Position numbers and translations under genes: made by a program | From: Rhizophagus irregularis | Taxonomy: Eukaryota > Glomeromycota > Glomeromycetes > Glomerales > Glomeraceae | Direction of reading: 5' to 3' | DNA length: 64,000 nucleotides | Assembly: GCF_026210795.1 (NCBI RefSeq) | Contig: NC_089435.1 | Coordinates: 2,542,001-2,606,000 of the forward strand | Shown here: positions 1 through 10,849 of the stretch, in pieces | How the letters are laid out: each line of letters opens with the position of its first letter | How positions within the stretch are numbered: position 1 is the stretch's first letter | Notes under the pieces: generated by a model | Told to the model about the DNA's origin: nothing | The model's input: the letters and a program-made list of their open reading frames with translations, nothing else | The model's database searches: none

Positions 1-153
1 CAGAAATGATACAAGATGGTAAGAAAAGAATTTATAAAAAAAAAAATATTGAAACAAAATGCTAATTACTATTTGTTTGGAAAAAGATATTTCCGAAAAT
101 CAAGAAAATCAAAATATTATATGGTAAGTATACTTATTCTGAACACGTATTAG

Positions 154-499
154 TTATTTGCTAATTAGAGATTTACCGTTCAATAGGAATTCTACTTATG
201 AGTTTCCCTTGGAGTCTGGATGGGCGTTAAAAAGCAAGCAAAAATATGGTAAAAAAGGAGGTGGAAAACGTATATCTAAAAGAGTATGGAAACTTTTAGA
301 AGAATATTTTTTGGAAGGGGATGTTGATAAAAGTAAAAGATTTACCGCTACTACTATGCTAGAAAATCTCAGAAATAAAGTTGAAGAAAGAGAGTTGGAT
401 GAAGAAGAAATACCAAAACTACAAACTATTCAAGGCTGGATATCTCGTTATTCAGCACAACATCGCCAAAAAATGGCAGAAATGTCTTTGGTACGTTAG
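154..499 (+). CDS. 3' exon of a lineage-type gene of unknown function
   Basis: The open frame encodes about 113 residues, ending in a TAG at 497-499. The protein is basic and contains a KKGGGKR run (around residues 31-37), then a helical, charged segment (LLEEYFLEGDVDKSKRF) and a terminal GWISRYSAQHRQKMAEM segment. I recall this layout from repeated Rhizophagus proteins, but no function is known to me. There is no ATG at the left edge. The frame is closed by a TGA at 140-142, and a strong donor GTAAGT lies at 124-129, so an intron probably precedes this exon. One fitting model joins an ATG at 59 to an acceptor at 152-153, but that intron would be only 30 nt, so the upstream exon is unresolved. 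It may be the tail of a gene that starts outside the window. Confidence 0.5.
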
Positions 500-1135
500 A
501 AGGGGACCGAGTTCATAATAAAAATAAATAAATTTATAAAGAAATAATAAAATAACATGAAATAATAATATAAAAAACTGTTTGGTAAAAGAATATATAA
601 AAATATTATAAAAATTGTAAAATCTAAAATTTGCCATTATTGAAATCGCAAGTTCAAGTTAGCTTGGAATCAGCCTTTCCCTCAAACTAAAGTTGTTAGA
701 AATATTCATCAAAACATCGATAAAGTAGAAATTAGATAATGTTACGTCATGATGATTATAACAATTAATAAATTGGTTGTGTAACTATGCCTAGTGATCC
801 TTTAATAAATGCGTCAAAAATGCCAATTTTTCATAAAGACTATTTGATCTACAAAAATTTACCCTGATTTAGCATAGTAATTTTCTCCGGTTGTTACACG
901 AATCACGAATTAATTATGGTTATAATATAGTATATATATTTAGAAAAACTTTTGTTATTTTTGATTCAATAAAGATAAAATATTTGTCTTGATAATTTTT
1001 ACATTTGATAGTAATTTTAAATAAAAAAAAAATTTTTTTTTTTGATTTTATAAAATTATTTCATCGGTAATATTGTAGCGAAACGATCGATCACGTGACC
1101 AAAATTCGGCCTAATCACGAGGTGACGATCAATGT
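500..1135. other. Intergenic AT-rich stretch
   Basis: I see no gene here. The stretch holds A/T runs and, near 1091, a TCACGTGA palindrome (E-box-like CACGTG). Nothing in any frame resembles a known family. Confidence 0.5.
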
Positions 1136-1140
1136 TCGAA

Positions 1141-1270
1141 ATGTTGCATATGTTGCATATATGTAACATATCAAATATATGCAACATATCAAATATGTTC
1201 AACATATCAAATATATGCAACATATCAAATATGTTTAATTTATTTAATATATTTAATATATGCAATATGT
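1141..1270. repeat. Minisatellite of ATATGCAACATATCAA-type units
   Basis: About seven degenerate copies of an 18-nt unit built on GCAACATATCAAATAT follow each other. Short open frames on both strands here (NISN and DMLHIF repeats) are by-products of the period being a multiple of three. Confidence 0.8.
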
Positions 1271-1630
1271 TAGATATTTTTAGTCTGGTATTTTTACATA
1301 TATATAGACCTGTAATTAGATCTGTAGTTGAATGAAAAATTGAAGTTCAGTAGAAGAGTTTTCTTAATAAAAATGGTTCTAATGATTATATTGAATAAAC
1401 TGTTGCTTGAATTTAACGAAATATAAATTTGTTATCCTTTATTCGTGTTGGGAGTATATGCCGACGTACAGTGCTATACTACACGTCTGATTGAATTGTT
1501 TATTAAGTGTTTATACAAATAGTTTATTTATTGATTATACCCGCCTACCTATATACCTTCTGTTTACCCTTTTCCATTTGTTTACGTTTGTAAACGCTAA
1601 AGAACTGGCTATAACAATATTTTGGGAGTC

Positions 1631-1685
1631 AGGATCCACGTGAAATCCTTATTTTCCGTAAATAGTAAAGATTCACGTGGATCCT
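1631..1685. repeat. Inverted repeat with paired CACGTG boxes
   Basis: AGGATCCACGTGAAATC at the left and GATTCACGTGGATCCT at the right are reverse complements apart from one base and enclose about 23 nt. It could be a hairpin, the core of a miniature element, or two binding sites for a bHLH factor. Confidence 0.6.
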
Positions 1686-2389
1686 TCCCCACCTCAACGG
1701 ATCTTTGGAATTAAAAAGTTTAAAGAATCCCTAAGGATAGGAAAGAATCCTTAGAGACATTTATTTAATTTTTATTAATAGATTATTTATTGATTTTTAT
1801 TAAAATCTATTTATTAATTTATATATTTAATGTGTATTTATTTATCTCTAATATTATTGTATATATTATGTATTTCTCCAGTTAATAAAAATAAAACAAT
1901 AATTTAATATAAAATACAAAAACAACTAATAAATAAAGTTAAAAAAAAATAATAATTCAAGTTTCACAATGAAACTTATCACTTTTCCTTAATTCTTCTG
2001 TTGATATTCGCCGCTAAGAAAGAGTGATTGGTTATGATCGCGTTGGAACATATTTTTAAATAAAGTTTGATAAGGAATTTCAAATTTATTGTTTACATAA
2101 TACTACCCAGACAACCTAAAAAAAATTAAACATTATTTAACGCTTTTATTAAAAAGGAAACAATTGAAGTTTCGCAATGAAACTTACCTATTATTAAATT
2201 ATTTTCTCTCTAATCGATACCCCAAATCATGGTAAAATGTCAATAGCGTCATCTGATTTTGAAGCAGGAGGGTTATCGATCCTAATTGCTTGCATGGCTT
2301 TTACAATATTCAGGTGATTTCCAATTGAAAAAGTATCAATCTGTTCGTGGATTTTACTAATAGCTGATCTATAGCCAGCGATAGTATTC
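1686..2389. other. AT-rich stretch with possible decayed array units
   Basis: No gene recognised. Two segments near 1960 and 2165 share a GAAGTTTC-GCAATGAAACTTA-like core. They may be decayed ends of the short-exon arrays that follow. Confidence 0.3.
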
Positions 2390-3720
2390 CCCTATTGAAA
2401 CCTACTTGTCTATAAAAAAAAGAAAAAGATTGAAACGTTAATAAACGTTTCATTAAAATAAATAATTCAAATAAGCCTTCACTCACCAAGTTCCCACACG
2501 TCTAAAGAAATCAAAAGAAATGGCCATCTAAAAAGAAAAAAAATCAAATGTTAGTAGATATTTCGCTACAGTAAAATAAAAATTTAAATAATTCATCACC
2601 AGTTTCTAATGCGTTAATGACCCATCCCATCTAAAGAAAAGAAAAAATTGAATTTTTTGTTTTCAATACACTTGTTGAAATAACTTGTAGTGCGTTGTTA
2701 ACAGGTCCGTCTCAAACTCTGTCAACTATAACTAAACGTTAGGGAGTCAATAGCTATAACGTAGTTTATATCAGCAAGACACGCAAAAACACAATACGCA
2801 AAATATAACACAATCACAGTTCGTTTTTAATATAAGAGTTTATTAAATAGTTAATACAAGTTAATCCCTAACTTATACTATCTATTTTCTATCTATCTGA
2901 CACACTGACACACACTTTAACTTAAGAAAAAAATCAAAAGATATTTATATAAAAATAAAATATAAAGAAAATAATATAACTAAAATAAATAAAGTAAATA
3001 AAATAAATGTAATAAATAAAAGAAATAATAAAAATAATAAAAATAACATAAAATAATATAAATAACAAAAATAACAATTGTAACGTTAATCAGATCTACA
3101 AAATTATTTGATTACATAATGATTGATCTACTAATTAATCATCTGATTTTTGAATCTCATGATTTTTACTGCGCCATAATCTTCGTTATCAGCGTGTCTG
3201 ATACTGAAATTAATCTGAAAGATGTCATCTTCGATATCTTTTTTCCTTTGCCGTTATTCTGTAAGTATTTTACGTCCAGAGATACTTAAAAAAGAAACGT
3301 CTAAAAAAAAAATGAAAATGAGCAGTTAGTAATGCTCGTTAATATAAAAAAATCTGAAATAACTTCTTTTTTTGCTTACCGGTATCCAAGTTAAAAAAAC
3401 ACCTAAAAAAGAAAAAAAAATGAACATTTAGTATTTGTCAAAATAAAAAAAATTGAAACAAATTTTTCATGAAACTTACTGGTATCCCACATCAAAAAAA
3501 AATTCCTAAAAAAGAAAAAAAAAATGAACAATTAGCAATGTTCGTTAAAATAAACAAAAGAAAAAAAAATTCTTACTTACCAGTACTTCACGTCCAGAAA
3601 AACTTGAAAACTGCCTAAAAAAAAGAAACAAAATAAACAGTTAATAGTGTTCGTTAATATAAAAAATAAAAAAAAAAATTTTTTCTTACCTTACTTAACG
3701 GTGAGATCCCCCAATTCCCT
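2390..3720 (-). other. Minus-strand array of short exon-like segments
   Basis: Read on the minus strand, segments of about 20-45 nt recur every 90-120 nt. Each is flanked by an acceptor (plus-strand CTAAAAAAG or CTATAAAA just to the right) and a donor (plus-strand CTTAC or CTCAC just to the left). Examples are near 2486-2530, 2600-2632, 3381-3403, 3481-3507 and 3583-3613. Several cores are related, with TTTTCAAGTTTTTCTGGACGT-like text. Introns carry short palindromes such as GAAACGTT-AAT-AAACGTTTC (near 2436). No long reading frame results from joining the segments. This may be a spliced non-coding RNA or a decayed coding gene. Confidence 0.55.
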
Positions 3721-4779
3721 CTGTCATCAATTTACAGAGTTGCCACATCGAACGGGCATTCTCATGGTCGAACGAACGAATAAACGAATGAACGAACAAT
3801 TAAACGAACAAGTAATTAATCAGCGACATAATTAACAAACAACATAATCAACGAACAACATACAACAACATATAACAACAACATTCTTGGTTTACAAAAT
3901 AAATAGCGTTAGTAATATAAAACGTTGAACGATATAAAATAAAATTAACTTCTCTAAATTTTCCCCAAATTATATCCACTTTTACCTTTAATTTCAAACT
4001 TCAATAGCTCTCGCTACGAATTATTACTTTTCAAAACATATATTTAATTCATCTTAAAATTTTCATTTATTTAATTAAAATTAATTAAGCGAACATTAAT
4101 TAAAGTTTAGGGCGAACCTATTACCTTCAATTAATATTAAACTTTACTAACAAATAATTAAATGAAACTTATATTTTTATTGAGTTCTGTGGATGAGAAC
4201 TATGGAATTACCTTGAATTCCGCTCTCTATATATACAATTTTTATGCTACTTTCTATTCTATCTATATACTATCTTTTATGTTCTTTTTACATATTATCT
4301 TTGAACTATCTTTCTAATATACTATCTATATTTTAAATACGCTATCTTTTAATATGCTATCTTTTAATATGCTATCTTTTTATATACGTTCTTAATATAT
4401 TATCTTTTACGTTCCATCTTTATACTATCTTTTTATATTATCTTTTACATTATTTTGTGTTCTTTAATCTTTCTGACATTATTTTATATGTTCTTTTAAT
4501 TCGCTTTATGTGTTTTGCTTATAATCTATCTTTTGTGGCTTATAATTATTCTTTCTTATCGTTCTTATTGTTAAAGATTGCTAAGCCGCAATTGATCGAC
4601 TCTATTTATCCTATTGGTTCTTTGTCAATCATTTGATAAATATTACATCATGTAGATCATTACTCTTCCTAAATGTTTATCCTTTTCGGCTAATTATTTA
4701 TCCATCTACGCCAATCCACGATTAATTTGTTCGTTCTTAATATTTAATAATTACATTTGGTGGTTGAATTTTATCATCT
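3721..4779. other. Non-coding stretch with CTATCTTTT-rich repeats
   Basis: No gene recognised. At about 3765-3880, AACGAACAA-type words recur. At about 4210-4560, degenerate copies of TATACTATCTTTTTA recur. The rest is AT-rich single-copy sequence. Confidence 0.5.
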
Positions 4780-4972
4780 TTTCGTTCTTGATATTTGACC
4801 GTTTACAACGGTCCCACATTAAAAAAGACTCAAAAACCACCTAAAAAAATAAAATGAAGTTAGTAATGCTTATTAATATAAAAAAAAAATTAAAAAAAAA
4901 ATTTTTTTTTTATTTACCAGTCCTACGTCCAAAAAGACTCGAAAAACGCCTAAAAAAGGAAGAGAAATGACA
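4780..4972 (-). other. Two further units of the minus-strand short-exon array
   Basis: Segments near 4812-4844 and 4918-4951 are flanked by minus-strand donor (TTACC or TTTAC) and acceptor (CTAAAAAAA) signals. They share the core that reads GTTTTTCGAGTCTTTTTGG on the minus strand. This is the same repeat family as 2390-3720, separated by about 1 kb. Confidence 0.5.
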
Positions 4973-4977
4973 TCAGT

Positions 4978-5209
4978 AAGTTAGGTCGGCATAAATCATT
5001 GTATTGAAAAGCACTGTAAAATTCGGCGCATTGATCATTGCAATGATTTATGCCAACAAAATACTAAACAATGCACCAATTATTCAGTGCAATGATCATT
5101 GTATTGGAAAGTGCATTGATTACTGTGACATAATTCAGCACCTTGATTAGTGTTAAAAGTTTCAGTGCGAATCTGTGACACAAAATTGCAAAGTTTATTT
5201 ACCTAACTT
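4978..5209. repeat. Miniature inverted-repeat element, 232 bp
   Basis: The ends AAGTTAGGT and ACCTAACTT are perfect 9-bp inverted repeats. The interior repeats the words GCAATGATTTATGCC and CATTGATCATTG. The flanking text CATCAGTAAGTTAGG reappears inverted at about 7545-7562, so a related element end lies there. I could not define a clear target-site duplication. Confidence 0.55.
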
Positions 5210-5369
5210 TAAGTTTATTTTTTATTAAGTTTATTTAGGTATATGGCTTCTTTCTTCGAAGCTGAAGTTTATTTTGCTTCAGTTTCAGTATTATTACTTT
5301 ATGATTTATCTTTTTATTTTTTTTATTGCTCATACTAATTATGTTTTTTTCTTAACATTCAAACATAGA

Positions 5370-5480
5370 AATAACATGAAACTTACCCTTCACATTTCAA
5401 GTCCAAGAAACTGTCTATAAAAGAAAATAAAAATAGAACGTTAATTAACGCTCTTAAAGTAAAAAAAAATTAAAAATCTA
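5370..5480 (-). other. Isolated minus-strand short-exon unit
   Basis: A donor (plus-strand CTTACC at about 5383) and an acceptor (CTATAAAAG at about 5415) bound a segment of about 28 nt, followed by an intron with a GAACGTTAATTAACG palindrome. It belongs to the arrays described for 2390-3720. Confidence 0.45.
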
Positions 5481-5554
5481 AAAAAGTAAGTCTCTTTTTT
5501 ATCCTTTTGTTTCTTTTAATTTTTTTAATTTCCCTTTGTTGATTGCGTTTTTTT

Positions 5555-7255
5555 TTGTAGAAATGGATTGATAATTTGAAAATAGTTCCGATCGGTGGTA
5601 TTACTAGTCATATGACTTATGGCCAAACCGATTTAAATAATCTTTTTTTAAGAGTTTTAAGAAAATTTTTTCTTTTTTATTTTAGGTAGGGAACTCAGAG
5701 TGAAAACGGGATATTAAGGTATTTTTATTAATATTATTTTATTTATCATTATTTTTTTAGGAATGAAATTGACTTTTTCTTTTCATTTAGGAACAGTTCT
5801 TTGGCAGATTTCCTAGACTTTCTGAAAAGATAAGTGTTTTTTTGGAGTGTATGATAGCGTAATGGCATTAGGAAACAATACTAACCCCATTTTTTTTATT
5901 CTTTTAGGTCCTTGAACACTTCTGAACGCTTCCTGGAATACAGATTTGAAGGTAGGCAGGTGTGTGCTGTGTATTGGTGTTAGAAAACAATACTAACGCC
6001 TTTTTTTTATTCTTTTAGATTCTTGGACGCTTCCTGGAATATAGATTCAAAGGTAGATAGGTATATGGTGTATATTTGCATTAGGAAACAATAATAATGC
6101 CTTTTTTTATTATTTTTTTAGGTTATTAGAAGCAAAATTTGCGGTAAGTTTCTTTGAGTGAATGCATGGTAGTTAATGGCGTTATGATAATATTAATACC
6201 TTTTATTTTTTTTAGATCGTTTGTTAGAATTGAACCAACTGGGACTATGACCAAACCATTAACAACAGGTAAAAATGGTAGAATATTTCTATTTTTTTTT
6301 AAAGAAGCGTTATATTAACATTTCTTTGTATTTTGTAGGTTCTTCTGGCTTCCCTTTACCATTGGATTCCTAGTAGGTATTTTGAAGTCAATTTTGATTT
6401 TTTTTTTGAAGTGCTATATTAACACTTTTTCTTTGTATTTTGTAGGTTTCTTTCAGCTTTTGGCATTGGATATTTGGATATCAGGTAGGCTTTAAAGACG
6501 AAAATTTGTTTTTTATTATTTTTTTTGAAGTGTTATACTAACACTTCTTTTATATTTTGTAGATTTCGTTCGGCATTGGATACTGAATACCGAGTATGCT
6601 TTAAAAACGAAATTTTTTTTATTATTTTTTTTTGAAATATTAACTAATACTTCTTATATATTTTGTAGGTTTCTGCTTCAATATTTGGCTGCTCATGTGG
6701 TAAGTTTCTGGAAATTAATTTCAAAATTATTTATTTATTTTTTTTAAAAGAAACGTTTACTAACGTTTCATTTTTTCTTTTTTACTCGGTATAGATTTCA
6801 GCTTTGCATTTAGGTGTTAGATTTTTGGTAAGTTTTGAAGTTATATCATAACTTTAAAACTATTTGTTTTTTTTAAAAGAATCGTTTTATTAACATTTCT
6901 TTTTGTTTTTTCTTGTAAGAGCCAATTTTGAATTTAGCTTAAGTTTGGAAGAAAGCAATTTATTATGACACCATAGTCCCGTTCAGGTGTCTTTTTTAAA
7001 AATTTCAATTTTTTTTTTTTTAATATCAGATAAATTTTTTTATTAAATTTTTTTTATTTTAGGAACGATTCAGCTCGGCAATTTCTTGGAATGGATATTT
7101 CTTGTAAGACTTGTGAGTTTTAGGAAGGATTTTTTTTAAAAATCTTAATGAAAACGTTATTAAATTAATGTTTCTATCTTATTTTATTTTTAGGAACGGT
7201 AGATTTCTTGAAATGGGACTTATCATTATTTACAATAATGTGAGTTTCAGGGGAT
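5555..7255 (+). other. Plus-strand array of about 14 short exon-like segments
   Basis: Segments of 22-70 nt are each preceded by a T-rich tract plus TAG and followed by GTAAG, GTAGG or GTGAG. Clear ones lie near 5689-5719, 5907-5950, 6020-6053, 6122-6143, 6217-6270, 6339-6375, 6446-6484, 6562-6590, 6670-6700, 6796-6828, 7063-7103 and 7194-7239. Two adjacent segments encode related peptides (ERFLEYRF and GRFLEYRF), suggesting exon duplication, but neighbouring segments contain in-frame stops. Introns contain palindromes around a CTAAC or TTAAC word. Spacing is about 100-120 nt. It points in the opposite direction to the arrays on both sides. It is either a decayed coding gene or a spliced RNA. 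Confidence 0.55.
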
Positions 7256-7394
7256 AATTTAAATTAAATATATACTATAATAGACAGTTAGGTATATGAA
7301 AATAAAATAAATACAGTAAAATAAATAAATTAATTAATTAATAAATTAATAAATAAATAGAATAAAATGAAATTAAATAAATAAATTAAATAAA

Positions 7395-7562
7395 AAAATC
7401 TGTGCAATGATTTATGCGATGTAAATAAAACAGTGCGTTGATTGATGCTATTTTTCAACGCGCTGTTCTGTGTTGCCTTCGTAGAATCACATGATTTCAC
7501 GCTGATCTGTGTTGGCATAAAACAATGCGCAGTTTTATGCGCACTTAACTTACTGATGGAAC
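7395..7562. repeat. Inverted relative of the 4978-5209 element
   Basis: The words GCAATGATTTATGC and GGCATAAAACAATGC occur here, and the right end CGCACTTAACTTACTGATG is close to the reverse complement of the left flank of the 4978 element. It may be the other end of a larger element that encloses the plus-strand short-exon array. Confidence 0.4.
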
Positions 7563-7589
7563 AGTTAGTAAATATAAAAAAATGTTGAA

Positions 7590-7745
7590 TTAATTTTTTT
7601 TTACTTACCGAAAGTCTCCATTCAAATACCTGAAAAACCGGATATCTAAAAAGAGGAAAAAGAAATGAAACACTAGTTAACATTTGCATAATGTTTCGTT
7701 GAAATAAACACATATACCACACACTTACATGTATGGAAAAAATGA
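7590..7745 (-). other. Promoter-proximal units of a minus-strand short-exon array
   Basis: On the minus strand a pyrimidine-rich leader ends at a GTAAGTGTG donor (plus-strand CACACTTAC at 7720-7728). An intron with a GTTTC/GAAAC palindrome follows, then an exon of about 35 nt bounded by plus-strand TTACC (7606) and CTAAAAAG (7648). The leader contains no ATG. Confidence 0.45.
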
Positions 7746-7799
7746 GAGACTGGGAAGGGAGAGAGAGAAGAACGTGTATTTGAAAAAAGATCGATAATC

Positions 7800-7850
7800 A
7801 TTAATACTATATATGTGATACACGTGATACATAATCTCCCGATATTAAAT
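7800..7850 (-). promoter_or_regulatory. Conserved block upstream of short-exon array
   Basis: GTGATACACGTGATACATAA followed by TCCCGATATTAAA closely matches sequence at 48992-49036, which sits at the same place relative to the second array. The shared CACGTG/CACATG core and position suggest a common upstream region. Promoter function is inference. Confidence 0.4.
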
Positions 7851-7914
7851 TTACAATTTAATTTAAATCATAATTACAAAAATTCCTTAAAGATTTTATA
7901 CTTAAGAATCTTTA

Positions 7915-7967
7915 AGTGAAACATTACTATTACAATAGAAGTTTAAGGGTATAAGGGTGAACTCTTT
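7915..7967 (+). repeat. Left direct repeat flanking the BACK-TLDc pseudogene
   Basis: This block (AGTGAAACATTACTATTACA, then ATAGAAG, GTAAGGG-type words and GAACT) recurs at 8751-8803 with a handful of substitutions. The two copies enclose the pseudogene. Confidence 0.75.
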
Positions 7968-7975
7968 TATTTTAA

Positions 7976-8740
7976 ATGAGAGAAATTCAAGTATGGGAAC
8001 ATGTGCTAAAATGGGGACTTGCTCAAAGTCCTGAACTTCCTTTTGATATTACAAATATTTCAAAAGAAGATTTCAAAACTTTAAAGAATAATGTACGTCA
8101 ATGTATTCCATTCATCAGATTTCATAATTTGTCTTCTGAAGAATTTTCGGATAAAGTATTACCTTACAGGAAAATTTTACCAAAGGATTTATTATATGAA
8201 GACTTATTAAAATATTTTATGAATCCTAATAAAAAATCAAAACCTCGTATGACGACTGCTATAAATGAATTTATATTAATTCCAAAATTATTACAATTCA
8301 ACATGCCGAATTAATTTCAAAATGGATTGATAGATTAGAAATTACAGATGAGATAGAAAAAGCGTACAAATTCCAATTGTTACTTCATGGATCTCGTGAT
8401 GGGTTTACACATAAAAAATTTCATAAATCTGTGATAATCGACCTCGTACTATAACAATTATCAAAGTGAACAATAGTAATGAAATTCTTGGAGAATATAA
8501 TCTAATTGCGTGGGAATCTAATGAGTCTGATGAATCTGATGATGAATTAGATGAAAAAAATTTTGGTACTACTAAAGATAGCTTTATATTCTCTTTTGAT
8601 AATAGTGTCGATGTTGAAAGTTATATTTTAAGTCGTGTAAAAAGTGAAAAATATGCCATAGTGATCTTGGCCCATCATTTGGTGTCCGTGATCTTGATTT
8701 ATATATCAATCAGTATTACAATAGGGGAGAGTAAGTTTAT
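7976..8740 (+). pseudogene. BACK-TLDc protein pseudogene
   Basis: The first open frame (7976-8314) encodes REIQVWEHVLKWGLAQSPE and a LSSEEFSDKVLPYRKILP segment, typical of the BACK region in fungal BTB-Kelch-TLDc proteins. Near 8300 the frame shifts, and homology resumes as AELISKWIDRLEI and LLLHGSRDGFTHKKFH, the start of a TLDc domain. A second shift near 8432 leads to NNSNEILGEYN and FGTTKDSFIFSFDN, and a third near 8655 leads to GPSFGVRDLDLYI. TLDc domains are associated with oxidation-resistance proteins, and BTB-BACK proteins are usually Cul3 adaptors. The N-terminal BTB domain is missing and at least three frameshifts are present, so this is a dead copy. Confidence 0.85.
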
Positions 8741-8750
8741 TTTATCAATC

Positions 8751-8803
8751 AGTGAAACAGTGCTATTACAATAGAAGCGTAAGGGCGTAAGGGCGAACTT
8801 TTT
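8751..8803 (+). repeat. Right direct repeat flanking the BACK-TLDc pseudogene
   Basis: Second copy of the block at 7915-7967 (AGTGAAACAGTGCTATTACA, ATAGAAG, GTAAGGGCGTAAGGGCGAACT). At about 50 bp it is too long for an ordinary target-site duplication, so the pseudogene may have been duplicated or inserted by recombination between repeats. Confidence 0.75.
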
Positions 8804-9228
8804 GTTAATCAATTAGTTCGTTGATATTGTTTTGCTCATAAAATATGAAAAAATTGAAAAAATTGAAAAATGAAAAATTTCTTTTTCTTACATTTTGATT
8901 TTTTTAAAAAATTTCGAAAGATGATATTTTTCATTTTCTTTTACCGAAGTAGATATAAAATTTATTGTATAAAAGTTTATTTATTAAAATATATATAGAG
9001 AAGCTTATTTATTAACATATATGGAGTTTTATATATTAAAGTTTAAATTATTCGCCTAAATAAACTTAAACAAATAGACTTTTTCTTACATTAAGTTTAA
9101 AAATAAACTTTTATAAACTTTGTTTCTTGATAATAAAATTAGTAATAAAAAAAATAATTTTTTAAATTTCGTAACTCTTCCAATTTTATAAAAAAAAAAC
9201 TTTTTAAATTATTATTTATTTTTTTAAA

Positions 9229-10849
9229 ATGACAAGAGTACGAAAAGAACAAAAAACTACCGTGCAAAATGAAGCAGAAGTCAAAAGTAAATATTTTTAT
9301 ATAAAATTGCAATATAATATTATTACAATTTTTTATTTAGTACTTTTTAATTTAATTAGAAGGTCGTGGAAAAAATGGCGGTGGACGAGGTCGTGGACGA
9401 GGTCGTGGTTCAACTCAAGTGCTAAAGACTGCTGCGGGTAATGTCTTCAGACTTTTTTTTAAAAAAATTAGTAATATCTTTTCTTATTTTAGTAATTTTT
9501 TCTCAATTTCCGATTTGCGTTTACTTTAATTAGGTGATCGTGTCCGGGATAATAAAAAACAAGCGAATAAATGCGACACTCCGATTCAAGAATATGAAGC
9601 TGAAGCTGGTAATTAATTTTTAAATTTACCATTATTTTATTTTTATAATAAATTTCAATATTGAATAATGTATATTATAATTAGATCATGATAGTGAAAA
9701 GCAACCTTCTAAATCAGACCTTAATGTCATTTCTATTTCTGACGATGAGTTAGAACCAGCATTTGATGATACACCCAATGATTTAAGCATTTCTGGGCCT
9801 TTCAAGTTAGATTATAGCACAATTGCGGATAATTCTAAAAAGATTTGTGAAGATGATCGTGAAATAGAAACAGAAAGTGCAACTGCAAGTCGATCGGCTA
9901 AAAGTATGAATAAAAAACGGGTTTTATCCATCAGTTCTACTAAAAATAAGCGTCAACGATCTCAAGAAAATATTACTGATTTGCTTGAAGTCTCGGAAAG
10001 TGATGATGATAAAGGTAATTGCAAACTAATCCTTATGTAGTAACTAATATTACTTATACTAATAAATTCAATTCACTGATGATTATAGAAGATAGAGGTG
10101 ATAGTGATGAATCTGCCGGAAGCTTAGATGAGAAGTATAGTGAAAGATGGAGAAACCAACAAGACTTAACGTTGCATGATACAAGAAAAGGTAATTATTT
10201 CCTAATTATTGTTTATTATTATTATTATTATGTTTATTACGAATACTAATATTTAACAATTTATATAAATATACTTTTAGACAAACCTAAAGCTTTAAAT
10301 GGAATGAAAAATATTTTAGAAGTTTGCCAGTGGCTAATAGAAAGACCGGATGTATTAGTAATGGCAAATCAGATGTACAACGCTATGAATACATCGTTAG
10401 ATTTGCCTCTTGTAAATAACATGATGATACCCACTGCACCAATATCAAAAGCCACTGCAGCTATATCTGCAAATGATGAAAAGGCACTTGCTCGGCTTTG
10501 GCATGAGGAAATTAAATGTCTTTTTCTCAGATGTAGGGCACCTCCAGATGATGCTATTGAAAGTCTCGTAAAGACAATATTTAATTATGACCTCTATAGT
10601 AATAATGCTGAAGAGGTCATTTGCCACTCTAAATGGACTCTAACAGATTTTCGCAGTAAACTTAATAAAAAGATTGATGCAAAGGTCCATGAATTCAGAG
10701 AAATACGAGTAAAAAAAGGAAAAACTACTGCGCCAGCAAGATCAGAAATTGAAGAGTTTATGACCTCCGAAGTTGTTGAGCAGATATTATATAGATATCT
10801 AACAGGCACTGACAAGACTAAGCTTAAAAAATGCGGTACTTTGGAATGA
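9229..10849 (+). CDS. Six-exon gene with RGG-rich N-terminus, unknown function
   Basis: Exons at 9229-9286, 9360-9437, 9534-9608, 9685-10014, 10089-10190 and 10281-10849 all join in phase 1 with GT-AG introns of 73-97 nt, giving 403 residues. The N-terminus has a Gly/Arg box (GRGKNGGGRGRGRGRG) suggestive of nucleic-acid binding. An acidic, serine-rich middle follows (ISISDDELEPAFDD, VSESDDDK) with a basic KNKRQR cluster that could be nuclear. The C-terminal half is a helical domain (around residues 220-403: CQWLIERPDVLVMANQ, LARLWHEEIKCLFLRCRAPP, CHSKWTLTDFRSKL) that I do not assign to a named family. The frame ends at TGA 10847-10849. Without shifting frame, 49 further sense codons follow, so this stop may be premature. 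Confidence 0.75.

Noticed and set aside
1056-1335. Overlapping open frames on both strands with NISN and DMLHIF repeats
   Set aside because: They arise from an 18-nt minisatellite whose period is a multiple of three; no gene context.
10445-10815. Two minus-strand frames of 60 and 73 residues
   Set aside because: Shadows of the large plus-strand exon of the 9229 gene.
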